This document shows positions 15,216-21,975 of a stretch of 25,020 nt of DNA, one piece after another. Each line of letters opens with the position of its first letter. Position 1 is the stretch's first letter. Below the pieces are notes generated by a model. The model did not search any database. It worked only from the letters and a program-made list of their open reading frames with translations, and was not told the origin of the DNA. The position numbers were made by a program, and so were the translations under genes. This DNA comes from an uncultured Faecalibacterium sp. (GTDB lineage: Bacteria > Bacillota > Clostridia > Oscillospirales > Ruminococcaceae): positions 1-25,020 of the forward strand of contig CAAFQM010000143.1 in NCBI GenBank assembly GCA_900765105.1. Reading direction: 5' to 3'.

Positions 15216-15234
15216 GGGCGGCGTGTGATATCAT
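15206..15234 (+). promoter_or_regulatory. Possible promoter of the MscS gene
   Basis: TTGCCC (15206-15211), 17-base spacer, TATCAT (15229-15234). The -35 hexamer lies at the end of the repeat remnant. Confidence 0.4.
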
Positions 15235-15265
15235 AGAGACGTTGTAAAAAATTCAGGAGGTCCCC

Positions 15266-16348
15266 ATGATTTTCTCGATCCGCGATCTTTCCTTTGAGCT
15301 TGGCACGGTGTTTCTGGAAGGGTGGCTCGCCTTTGCCGCCCGGGTGGTGTGTGCCCTGCTCATCCTGCTGGCGGCATGGCTGGTGCGCCGCTGGCTGACC
15401 CGCAAGGGCTTCCCTGCCCTGCAAAACCGCAGCTGGCATTTCAGCGGCACACCCATCCTGCTGCGCAGCTTTGCGGTGCCGGTGCAGCGCATGTGCACCG
15501 CGGCAGGCGTGTATCTGGCCGTTTCCAGCCTGCCGTGGGCGATCCCCGGTTTCCGGAAGGTGTTCCTCATAGCGTTCCAGCTGGCCATGACCCTGCTGGT
15601 CTGCGAGGGTCTGTATGCCGCTTCCGCGCTTGCAAACCTCGTGCTGACCTCCTGCAGCCCGGAGATCCGCTCCAACAAGACCCTTTGTTCCCTGCTGGAT
15701 ACCACCTACAAGGTGCTGGTCATCGTGGTGGGCGTGGCCGCCGCCGCGCAGGAAGTGGGCTTCCCCATCGGCAGCATCGTTGCCGGTGCCGGCCTCATCG
15801 GCCTGACCATCTCGCTGGCTGCGCAGGAGAGCGCCAGCAACCTGTTCTCCGGTATCGTGATCCTGCTGGACAAGCCTTTCTCGGTGGGCGACTGGGTCAT
15901 CGTGGGCGACGTGGAGGGCGAAGTGATCGACATCAATTTCCGCTCCACCCGCATCCGCTCGCCGGACAAGACGGTCAACGTGATCACCAACAGCAAGATC
16001 TGCTCCGCCACCATTCAGAACGCCGCCCTGCGCACCATGCGTCCCTATAAATTCACGCTGGGTGTTACCTACAGCACCACCCGCCCGCAGCTGGAAAAGC
16101 TGATGAAGGATCTGCAGGCCATGCTGGATGCCAGTTCCCTCACCAACAAGGGCACCAACATCGTGCAGCTGGTCAGCTTTGGCGATTCCAGCATCAACAT
16201 CCTGATCTCCGCCTACCTGCTTACCAATGTCTACACCGAGTTCCTGCAGATGCAAAACGACCTGAACCTGAACATCATGGACATCATGCAGGCCGACGGC
16301 GTGGACTTTGCCTTCCCTTCCACCAGCGTCTACATCGAAAAGAAATAA
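15266..16348 (+). CDS. Mechanosensitive ion channel of the MscS family
   Basis: MscS-type channels open under membrane tension to release solutes during hypo-osmotic shock. The 360-aa protein has about four or five N-terminal hydrophobic segments. The pore-lining helix contains AGLIGLTISLAAQESASNLFSG, followed by the conserved beta domain (DKPFSVGDWV, then VEGEVIDINFRSTRIRS, then VNVITNSKI) and a C-terminal alpha/beta domain. The ATG at 15266 follows CAGGAGG. It is a single-gene unit ending at a very strong terminator. It is somewhat longer than E. coli MscS (286 aa) because of extra N-terminal helices, as in many Firmicute homologues. Confidence 0.93.
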   Translation: MIFSIRDLSFELGTVFLEGWLAFAARVVCALLILLAAWLVRRWLTRKGFPALQNRSWHFSGTPILLRSFAVPVQRMCTAAGVYLAVSSLPWAIPGFRKVFLIAFQLAMTLLVCEGLYAASALANLVLTSCSPEIRSNKTLCSLLDTTYKVLVIVVGVAAAAQEVGFPIGSIVAGAGLIGLTISLAAQESASNLFSGIVILLDKPFSVGDWVIVGDVEGEVIDINFRSTRIRSPDKTVNVITNSKICSATIQNAALRTMRPYKFTLGVTYSTTRPQLEKLMKDLQAMLDASSLTNKGTNIVQLVSFGDSSINILISAYLLTNVYTEFLQMQNDLNLNIMDIMQADGVDFAFPSTSVYIEKK

Positions 16349-16365
16349 CGTTTTACCGCGCACAA

Positions 16366-16410
16366 AAGCCGCCGCTCCGGGCTGTCCGGAGCGGCGGCTT
16401 ATCTGTTTTT
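16366..16410 (+). terminator. Terminator after the MscS gene
   Basis: A perfect 15-bp GC-rich stem (16366-16380 with 16386-16400) has a GCTGT loop and is followed by ATCTGTTTTT. Confidence 0.88.
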
Positions 16411-16426
16411 GTATGACTTTTGCCCA

Positions 16427-17179
16427 TCAGAGCGCCACATCCAGCGCCATCATCAGAGCAAAACCCAGCACGATGCTCACTACTCCGGCAGGCTCGTCAC
16501 TTTCCACCGCCTGCGGGATCATTTCCTGCGCCGTCACGCAGACCATGCAGCCCGCCGCCGCGCTCATCAGCCACGGCAAAGCCGCGCTGACCCACTCCGC
16601 CAGCGCAAAGGCCAGCAGTGCCCCCAACGGCTCCACCAGCCCGGACGCCGCCCCGGCAAGGAACGCGCGGCTGCGGGTGCTCCCGGTACGGGCAAGCGGC
16701 AGGCTGACCGCCGCCCCTTCCGGGATGTTCTGCAGCCCGATGCCAAGGCTCAGCGCCAGCGCCCCGCTGACGGCGTCCGGCTCGCCGGTCAGGGCCAGCG
16801 CAGCGGCAAGCCCCACCACCATGCCCTCCGGTAGGTTGTGCAGCGTGACCGCCAGCACCATCCGCCCGCCGTGGCCCGCCCCGCCGGCCAGAAGCTGCCC
16901 GGCGGCCTGTTCCAGCTGCAAAAGCCCCACCGCGCCCAGAATCAGCGCCACCGTGGGCGGGACCCACGCGGGCAGAGCCTGCGCCCGTGCCCGCTCGATG
17001 GCCGGGAGCAGCAGGCTCCATACGCTGGCCGCCAGCATGATGCCCGCCGCCATGCCGCACAAAATGCGCTGGGTGCAGGGCCTGGACGTCCGCCGCAGCA
17101 GAAACACCCCTGCAGCCCCCAGCGCCGTGCACGCCGCCGGGAACAGCAGCGCCCATGCCGTCAAAAGAATCCGGTTCAA
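16427..17179 (-). CDS. ZIP family divalent metal transporter
   Basis: A 250-aa membrane protein with about eight hydrophobic helices, matching ZIP (zinc/iron permease) proteins of the GufA/ZupT type. The metal-site helices carry HNLPEGMVVG (helix IV) and QNIPEGAAVS (helix V). A likely substrate is zinc, perhaps also iron or manganese. The start appears to be a TTG at 17179, preceded by AGGGGG; no in-frame ATG lies in a suitable place. An out-of-frame ATG at 17187 opens a three-codon frame whose TGA overlaps the TTG. It follows the HIRAN gene on the same strand, separated by a hairpin. Confidence 0.88.
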   Translation of the reverse strand: MNRILLTAWALLFPAACTALGAAGVFLLRRTSRPCTQRILCGMAAGIMLAASVWSLLLPAIERARAQALPAWVPPTVALILGAVGLLQLEQAAGQLLAGGAGHGGRMVLAVTLHNLPEGMVVGLAAALALTGEPDAVSGALALSLGIGLQNIPEGAAVSLPLARTGSTRSRAFLAGAASGLVEPLGALLAFALAEWVSAALPWLMSAAAGCMVCVTAQEMIPQAVESDEPAGVVSIVLGFALMMALDVAL

Positions 17180-17236
17180 AACAGCATTCCCCCTTTTCCC
17201 GGTGTATGCCGCCCGCCGCCAAAAGGTGCACAGGCA

Positions 17237-17274
17237 GCAGAAAAGCCTGCAGGTTTCCCCGCAGGCTCTTCTGC
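17237..17274 (-). terminator. Terminator-like hairpin after the HIRAN gene
   Basis: AGCCTGC (17244-17250) pairs with GCAGGCT (17261-17267), with an outer GCAGAA/TTCTGC helix. On the minus strand the inner stem is followed by TTTTCTG. It separates the HIRAN gene from the ZIP gene. Confidence 0.6.
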
Positions 17275-17305
17275 CGCAACAACTCTAAAAAGAGATAAGA
17301 GAATG

Positions 17306-17644
17306 TCAGAACGCAATGTCTTCCTCGTCCGTCTCGACAGGCTGGCTGACCGGCGAGACCTTTACCTTGCAGACCACGGCGTCGGCCAGAATGTACTTGA
17401 CCTTTGCAATGGCTGTGTCACCGATCTTATCGTAAAGGCGGCCGGCGCTGCAGCAATTGCCCGCCACCGTGCGGGTGCTGTTGGCCACATAGCCCACCTT
17501 GCCAAGACCCGGCAGTTCGGCGCGGATAGCCTCGCAGTCGTAGGCGTTTTCCGGCTCCTTGACGAGTTTTACCTTCTGCCCCACCTGAAACGGTGCGGTG
17601 CCGAAACGGTAGTTCAGGCCGGTCAGTGTCACATAATACTTCAT
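17306..17644 (-). CDS. HIRAN domain protein
   Basis: A 112-aa cytoplasmic protein made almost entirely of a HIRAN domain. Visible signatures are the start MKYYVTLTGLNYRFGTAPFQ, then VGQKVKLVKEPENAYDCEAI, then LGKVGYVANSTRTVAG. In HLTF-type proteins HIRAN binds the 3' end of single-stranded DNA; free-standing bacterial versions are suspected to act in DNA damage or stress but are uncharacterised. The C-terminus is acidic (ETDEEDIAF). The ATG at 17644 follows AAGGAGG. A 51-aa acidic gene ends 31 bases upstream on the same strand, so the two are probably co-transcribed. Confidence 0.85.
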   Translation of the reverse strand: MKYYVTLTGLNYRFGTAPFQVGQKVKLVKEPENAYDCEAIRAELPGLGKVGYVANSTRTVAGNCCSAGRLYDKIGDTAIAKVKYILADAVVCKVKVSPVSQPVETDEEDIAF

Positions 17645-17675
17645 AGTAATTTCCTCCTTGAAACGTTCTTGAAAA

Positions 17676-17831
17676 TCAAAAGTCCTCTTCGCTGCCGCCG
17701 CAGTCTTCGAAGCTATCCTCCTCCGGCAGATCGTTGTCTGCGTCAGACGAACCGAAGTTCCGCCCGAATGCGGTCATGTACTGGGCATAGCCCTCATCAC
17801 CGGTGCCGAAATAGCCAAAATCGTCTTTCAT
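17676..17831 (-). CDS. Small acidic protein co-transcribed with the HIRAN gene
   Basis: A 51-aa frame encoding MKDDFGYFGTGDEGYAQYMT, then AFGRNFG, then an acidic tail rich in D, E and S ending EEDF. AGGAGG is placed correctly before the ATG at 17831, and the GC-rich coding pattern stops at its borders, which supports a real gene. I think similar short proteins (DFGYFGxG..GY..YM.AF.R) accompany HIRAN proteins in related bacteria, but cannot verify that here. Function unknown; a binding partner or inhibitor of the HIRAN protein is a guess from position and charge. Confidence 0.65.
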   Translation of the reverse strand: MKDDFGYFGTGDEGYAQYMTAFGRNFGSSDADNDLPEEDSFEDCGGSEEDF

Positions 17832-18386
17832 CGTGCTGTCCTCCTGCAATCTTTTTGTTTTGTGGGAGCCTGTTCTCTCCTGCTGGCTGTATTATCCGCT
17901 TTCATCTATCCGATAATCAGGACTTTCAAACACTTTTTTGCATTTTTTGATTTTGTGCTGTCCACCCCGGCAAGTTCAGGATACCACACTTCCTTTATGA
18001 AATGGTCAACCAGCAGGCGACATTTTTATTTTGCCTTATATCAAAGAAGCCAGTTCCGTCCGATATTTTGCAACACATTTCTTCCTTTATTCCCTGCCGG
18101 TTCTGCGCGGTTATTCTCCAATAAACTGTTACAGAAATGTAACCATTGATAAGATTCTTTTCCGTATCCTTTTTCGACAATTTTTGTGCAGGGCAGTTTA
18201 CCAAAAAGTGTTTGACTTTTGGCGTAAAATTATAACAAAAGCGTAGATTTTCCCGGATTTATGCAACGAATCACCAAAAAACACTTGATTTTTTTGTAAA
18301 AAAGACTAGAATACCATCTTGCAGACAGGCCCGACCTGTAGGGCCGCTGCGAAAAAACATTTTTGTAAAATAAGGAGATTTTAGAT
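17832..18386. other. 555-bp AT-rich intergenic stretch
   Basis: Base composition drops sharply compared with neighbours. Frames open here on both strands lack ribosome binding sites and family-like sequence. The right end holds a promoter (18285-18312), a short hairpin-forming leader (around 18325-18350) and the ribosome binding site of the lipoprotein gene. The left end must hold the promoter of the HIRAN pair, but I see no clear one. The middle holds nothing I can name. Confidence 0.6.
18285..18312 (+). promoter_or_regulatory. Promoter of the small lipoprotein gene
   Basis: TTGATT (18285-18290), 16-base spacer, TAGAAT (18307-18312), in very AT-rich DNA. The transcript would start about 70 bases before the gene and include the AGGCCC/GGGCC leader hairpin. 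Confidence 0.6.
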
Positions 18387-18662
18387 ATGAAACTCAAGAA
18401 TGTTGCTGTTGCTGTTGTTGCTCTGGCTCTGGCTGTTGGTATGACCGCTTGCGGCGGCTCTTCCGCTTCCTCTACCGCTGCTTCTTCCGAGTCCGCTTCC
18501 AGCGTTGCAGCTCAGTCTGCTGCTGTTGAGTCCGAGGCTTCTTCTGCCGAGTCCGAGAGCAGCGCTTCCGAGGCTGCTTCTTCTGAGGCTGCTTCCGAGG
18601 TTGCAAGCGAGGCTGTTTCCGAGGCCGCTTCTTCTGAGGCTGCTTCCTCTGTTGCCGCCTGA
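18387..18662 (+). CDS. Small Ala/Ser/Glu-rich lipoprotein
   Basis: A 91-aa protein with a lipoprotein signal peptide (MKLKNVAVAVVALALAVGMT) and lipobox cysteine C22 in MTACGG. The mature 70 residues consist almost only of A, S, E and V in irregular (E)AASS/SEAAS repeats, without cysteine, aromatic or basic residues. Such a chain should be anchored outside the membrane, extended or weakly helical, and negatively charged. Codons are GCT, GTT, TCT and TCC, unlike the GCC/GTG bias of neighbours. With the strong upstream elements and terminator, that suggests high expression. AAGGAG precedes the ATG. Function unknown; a surface spacer or decoy is a guess. Confidence 0.8.
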   Translation: MKLKNVAVAVVALALAVGMTACGGSSASSTAASSESASSVAAQSAAVESEASSAESESSASEAASSEAASEVASEAVSEAASSEAASSVAA

Positions 18663-18694
18663 TCGGTTTAGCACACAGACGATTTGACTTCATC

Positions 18695-18735
18695 AAAAGG
18701 GCCGCTGCACGGTACAATGTGCAGCGGCCCTTTTT
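18695..18735. terminator. Bidirectional terminator after the lipoprotein gene
   Basis: AAAAGGGCCGCTGCAC pairs with GTGCAGCGGCCCTTTT around an 8-base loop, with A and T runs on each side. It serves both the lipoprotein gene and the convergent LOG-family gene. Confidence 0.92.
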
Positions 18736-18738
18736 GCG

Positions 18739-19275
18739 TTATGCTCTTTTTAAAAGTGCCTTGATCTCTTCCAGGTCTGTGGCAAAGAAAATGCCCTTCT
18801 GCCGCTCCGGGGTGGAAAGCCCCTTGCGGATCATTTCTTCCAGAAGCGCTTTCAGGCTGTCGTAATAACCGCCGAGGTTATACAGGATGCAGGGTGCATC
18901 CAGATGCCCCAGCGAAACCATGGACATCACCTCGGCGATCTCCTCCAGCGTGCCGGTGCCTCCGGGGAATGCGATGAATGCATCGCCCAGAGCGATCATC
19001 TTCGCCTTGCGCTCGGCCATATCTTTTGTCACGATCAGTTCGGTCAGGCCGTCGTGCTGCAGCTCCGCATCCAGAAAGAACTGCGGTTCCACGCCGGTGA
19101 CTTTTCCGCCTGCAGCCAGAACGCTGTCGGCGAGCTGCCCCATCAGCCCGCTGCGGGAGCCGCCGTAGACCAGCGCATTTCCGCTTTCGCCGATCCAGCG
19201 CCCCAGCGCCTGCACCGCCTGTTTCAACGCCGGGTCGCTGCCCTCGTTTGCGCCCAGATACACTGTAATGTTCAT
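18739..19275 (-). CDS. LOG family (TIGR00730) nucleotide phosphoribohydrolase-like protein
   Basis: A 178-aa Rossmann-like protein with both family motifs: YGGSRSGLMG (37-46) and PGGTGTLEEI (104-113), plus MAERK (86-90). LOG proteins cleave N6-modified AMP to free base and ribose 5-phosphate; in bacteria the true substrate is usually unknown, and the old name lysine decarboxylase is misleading. The ATG at 19275 follows AGGAGG. The promoter carries a perfect TATAAT and sits back to back with that of a MerR regulator, which might therefore control both genes. Confidence 0.9.
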   Translation of the reverse strand: MNITVYLGANEGSDPALKQAVQALGRWIGESGNALVYGGSRSGLMGQLADSVLAAGGKVTGVEPQFFLDAELQHDGLTELIVTKDMAERKAKMIALGDAFIAFPGGTGTLEEIAEVMSMVSLGHLDAPCILYNLGGYYDSLKALLEEMIRKGLSTPERQKGIFFATDLEEIKALLKRA

Positions 19276-19302
19276 TCGTCTTTCCTCCTGTTGTTTTTGC
19301 CG

Positions 19303-19331
19303 ATTATACCACACTTTTCCCAAAACCGGAA
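19303..19331 (-). promoter_or_regulatory. Promoter of the LOG-family gene
   Basis: Minus-strand TTCCGG (19326-19331), 17-base spacer, perfect TATAAT (19303-19308). Confidence 0.55.
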
Positions 19332-19336
19332 CCGCC

Positions 19337-19365
19337 TTGACAGCACCGCCGCCCGGCGGTATGAT
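19337..19365 (+). promoter_or_regulatory. Promoter of the MerR-family gene with a dyad in the spacer
   Basis: Perfect TTGACA (19337-19342), 17-base spacer, TATGAT (19360-19365). The spacer contains CCGCCGCCCGGCGG, whose CCGCC and GGCGG ends form an inverted repeat, where MerR-family regulators usually bind. Only five bases separate it from the divergent promoter. Confidence 0.65.
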
Positions 19366-19407
19366 TAGAAAAAGCGATCTCTTAAAGATAAAGTGAGGTT
19401 TCAGACG

Positions 19408-19860
19408 ATGTACACAGTCGGAGAAATGGCAAAAATGCTGGGCGTGCCCGCTTCTACCCTGCGCTACTACGACAAAGAAGGACTGCTCCCCTTTGTGGAG
19501 CGGTCGGCCGGCGGCATCCGGATGTTCCGCGAGTCGGATCTGGAATGGCTTCGGGTCATCGGCTGCATGAAAAAAGCCGGCATGTCCCTCCGGGACATCC
19601 GGCAGTATATGGAGCTGGTCATACAGGGCGACGACACCATCGACGCCCGTCTGGAGATGTTCCGCCGCCAGCGCAAAACGCTGGAAACACAGATGGCTGA
19701 GTTGCAGCACACCATGGATATGGTAGACTACAAGTGCTGGTACTATGAGACTGCCCAGAAGACCGGCACCATCGAAACCCCGAAGAATCTGCCGCTGGAA
19801 CAGGTACCGGAACCGCTCCGTGCCATCCGGCTGGAGCTGAACCAGCCGCCGGAAAAGTAA
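19408..19860 (+). CDS. MerR-family transcriptional regulator
   Basis: A 150-aa regulator. The N-terminal winged helix is typical: YTVGEMAKMLGVPASTLRYYDKEGLLPF, with the following wing GGIRMFRESDLEWL. The C-terminal half has a coiled coil (about residues 70-110; MFRRQRKTLETQMAELQHTM). No cysteine pattern for metal binding is visible, so a small molecule or another signal is more likely. The ATG at 19408 follows GAGG; an in-frame GTG at 19393 overlaps that site and is less likely. It lies divergent from the LOG-family gene and convergent with the chromate-transporter pair. Target genes are not known. Confidence 0.88.
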   Translation: MYTVGEMAKMLGVPASTLRYYDKEGLLPFVERSAGGIRMFRESDLEWLRVIGCMKKAGMSLRDIRQYMELVIQGDDTIDARLEMFRRQRKTLETQMAELQHTMDMVDYKCWYYETAQKTGTIETPKNLPLEQVPEPLRAIRLELNQPPEK

Positions 19861-19880
19861 CACAGTTGCTTGCTCAATCT

Positions 19881-20453
19881 TTATACACCCCAGAACAATA
19901 TCCCCAATACCGCAGAAAGCAGGATCATCCCGATGGGAGACGGCGCTTTCTGCGTTTTCTTTTTCCAGAGCAGATGCACGCCCCACAAAAGGGCAAATAC
20001 CAGAATCGCCCGGCCATCCGGGGCAAAGCCGCCGGAAAGCCCGGTAAAGCCGCCCAGCGTGGAAAGCCCCATCGTGACCGCCGTGGCAAGGATCATTGCC
20101 ACCACGCAGGGGCGCACCCCGGATAGAAAGGCTTCCACCCCGGCGTATTTCATCAGGTTGCGCAGCAGTGCGGCAATGAGCAGGATGATGCCGAAGGACG
20201 GCAGCACCACTCCCAGCGTTGCGCACAGTGCACCCACTAACCCGCCCTGCGACGAGCCGATGAAGGTGGCCATATTGACCGCCAGCGGCCCGGGCGTGGA
20301 CTCGGACACTGCGATGAAGCTGAGAAACTCCGCTTCGGTGAGCCAGCCGTGCCCCAGCACCGTTTCCCGTACCAGCGAGATCATGCCGTAGCCGCCGCCG
20401 AAGGACAGCGCGCCGATCATGAGAAAGTTCCAGAAAAGCTGTGCATAGATCAT
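19881..20453 (-). CDS. Chromate transporter family protein, second gene of a pair
   Basis: A 190-aa membrane protein equal to one half of a full ChrA (CHR family), with SFGGGYGMISLV and SESTPGPLAVNMATFIG, the two signature motifs, and about six hydrophobic segments. Short CHR proteins normally come in tandem pairs that work together, probably as a heterodimer. Chromate efflux is the named function, but the natural anion in gut anaerobes is unknown. Its start overlaps the stop of the partner gene as ATGA (20450-20453), so translation is coupled. It converges on the MerR gene 20 bases away with no clear terminator. Confidence 0.88.
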   Translation of the reverse strand: MIYAQLFWNFLMIGALSFGGGYGMISLVRETVLGHGWLTEAEFLSFIAVSESTPGPLAVNMATFIGSSQGGLVGALCATLGVVLPSFGIILLIAALLRNLMKYAGVEAFLSGVRPCVVAMILATAVTMGLSTLGGFTGLSGGFAPDGRAILVFALLWGVHLLWKKKTQKAPSPIGMILLSAVLGILFWGV

Positions 20454-21022
20454 TTTGCATCCCCGCCTTTCCGCAGCCGCCGGATGCCCCACACAGCCAG
20501 CCCGGCTGCGCCGCTGAGCAGGATGTAGAAGATGGACGAGAAAGACACCGATGCCGCCGAGCAGCCCACCATGGTCAAGATGACCGCTGTCAGGATCACC
20601 GCGTTGAAGCCGGTTTTCTGCAGATTTTTCAGCATCCGGATGCCCGCCGAGAGAATGAGGTAGATCACGCACGCCTGAATGCCCCGGAAGGCACTGGTCA
20701 CCGCCGACAGGCTCAGAAACTGGTCAAAGAACAGTGAGATGAGATAGATCACCACAAAGGACGGCAGGCACACCGCCAGCGTGGACACCGCCGCCCCTGC
20801 CGTGCCTTCCAGCTTGTAGCCGATGTAAGTGGCGCTGTTCACCGCCATGGGGCCGGGCGTGGACTCGGCAATGGCCACCATGTCAAGAAACTCTTCCCGG
20901 CTGACCCACTGCTTTTCCTCCACAAATTCGCGTTCCAGAAGCGCCACCATGGCGTATCCCCCGCCAAAGGTAAAGGCTCCGATTTTCAGAAATGTCGTAA
21001 AAAGTTCTGCTGTCCGTTTCAT
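20450..21022 (-). CDS. Chromate transporter family protein, first gene of a pair
   Basis: A 190-aa membrane protein, the other half of the short-chain CHR pair, with TFGGGYAMVALL and AESTPGPMAVNSATYIG. It shares layout and length with its partner, as expected from duplication. The ATG at 21022 (MKRTAELFTTF) is chosen because AAGGAG lies just upstream; a start nine codons earlier would overlap that site. It is the promoter-proximal gene of the pair. Together they probably form one transporter for an anion; substrate unproven. Confidence 0.88.
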   Translation of the reverse strand: MKRTAELFTTFLKIGAFTFGGGYAMVALLEREFVEEKQWVSREEFLDMVAIAESTPGPMAVNSATYIGYKLEGTAGAAVSTLAVCLPSFVVIYLISLFFDQFLSLSAVTSAFRGIQACVIYLILSAGIRMLKNLQKTGFNAVILTAVILTMVGCSAASVSFSSIFYILLSGAAGLAVWGIRRLRKGGDAK

Positions 21023-21047
21023 TGCATCTCTCCTTTTTGTCAGTCCC

Positions 21048-21076
21048 ATTGTAGCACGCCGGAGCCTGAAAGAAAA
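21048..21076 (-). promoter_or_regulatory. Promoter of the chromate-transporter pair
   Basis: Minus-strand TACAAT (21048-21053) with TTTTCT 17 bases upstream (21071-21076). The -10 is good, the -35 weak. Confidence 0.45.
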
Positions 21077-21092
21077 GCCCGTCTTTTTCGGC

Positions 21093-21121
21093 TTTCCTTT
21101 CCATACTTAACATGGTATACT
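21093..21121 (+). promoter_or_regulatory. Possible promoter of the nadX operon
   Basis: TATACT (21116-21121) with TTTCCT 17 bases upstream (21093-21098). The -35 is weak. Confidence 0.4.
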
Positions 21122-21163
21122 GGAAGCAGAACGACTGCCTTTGGCAGAAAAGGAGTTTAGGAT

Positions 21164-21964
21164 ATGAAAAAGAAATTTGGCATCGTAGGCTGCGGTTTTC
21201 TGGGCAATATCGTGGCTGACGCATGGAAAAACGGCCTGCTGCCGGATTATGAGCTGGTGGGCGTCGCCAGCCGCACCCGCGCCTCCGCCGAAAAGACCGC
21301 TGCTAACGTAGGCTGCGCCGTCTGCGATGACGTAGATGCCCTGCTGGCGCTGCAGCCGGAGTACATCGTGGAGACCGCTTCGGTGGAGGCTGTGCGTGCC
21401 ATGGCCGTCCCGGTGCTGAAAAAGGGCGTGGACCTTGTCATCATCTCCATCGGTGCCTTTGCCGACCTCGATTTCTACGAGCAGGTCAAGGCCGCTGCCG
21501 TGGAAGGCGGGGCAAAGGTGCATCTGGCCAGCGGTGCCATCGGCGGTTTCGATGTGCTGCAGACCGTCACCCTGATGGCGCAGGCGCAGCAGCTGGCCGA
21601 GACCGCCGGCATCGAGACCCACACCGGTGCCAAGGGCTTCCGCAATACGCCCGTGTGGGCAGAGCATCTGCTCACTGATACCGAAAAGACCACCGTCTTT
21701 ACCGGCAGCGCCAAGCAGGCCATTGCCACCTTCCCCCGCCGGGTCAACGTGGCTGTGGCCACCTCTCTGGCTACCACCGGCCCGGACATCACCGACGTGA
21801 CCATGCACTCGGTGCCGGGCTGGGTGGGCGACGACCACCGCATCACCGCCGAGATCGAAGGCGTGAAGGCCGTGGTGGATATCTGCTCTTCCACCAGCGC
21901 CATTGCCGGTTGGAGCGTCGTGGCTCTGCTGCGCAACCTCGCCTCCCCGGTGTGTTTCTATTAA
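21164..21964 (+). CDS. nadX: L-aspartate dehydrogenase family protein (NadX-like)
   Basis: A 266-aa two-domain NAD(P)-binding protein. It opens with GIVGCGFLGNIVADAW (Rossmann loop) and keeps the family's middle part (ASGAIGGFDVLQ, where a catalytic-domain loop usually lies) and C-terminal part (HRITAEIEG, AGWSVVALLRNL). NadX oxidises L-aspartate to iminoaspartate, replacing NadB in NAD synthesis in some bacteria, or runs in reverse toward aspartate. nadA and nadC are not nearby, so a role in NAD synthesis is not supported by context. The ATG at 21164 follows AAAAGGAG. The next gene starts 11 bases after its stop and is surely co-transcribed. Confidence 0.75.
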   Translation: MKKKFGIVGCGFLGNIVADAWKNGLLPDYELVGVASRTRASAEKTAANVGCAVCDDVDALLALQPEYIVETASVEAVRAMAVPVLKKGVDLVIISIGAFADLDFYEQVKAAAVEGGAKVHLASGAIGGFDVLQTVTLMAQAQQLAETAGIETHTGAKGFRNTPVWAEHLLTDTEKTTVFTGSAKQAIATFPRRVNVAVATSLATTGPDITDVTMHSVPGWVGDDHRITAEIEGVKAVVDICSSTSAIAGWSVVALLRNLASPVCFY

Positions 21965-21975
21965 GGAGGTGCCCC

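Noticed and set aside
17862..18246. Open frames on both strands in the AT-rich intergenic stretch
   Set aside because: No ribosome binding sites, no family-like sequence; the minus-strand one would need a TTG start.
18460..18655. Apparent tandem DNA repeat or CRISPR-like pattern
   Set aside because: The repetition comes from repeated Ala/Ser/Glu codons with irregular period inside a real gene; there are no uniform repeats or spacers.
18739..19275. Lysine decarboxylase label for the LOG-family protein
   Set aside because: PGGTGTLEE proteins of this type were historically mislabelled; the motifs fit nucleotide phosphoribohydrolases.
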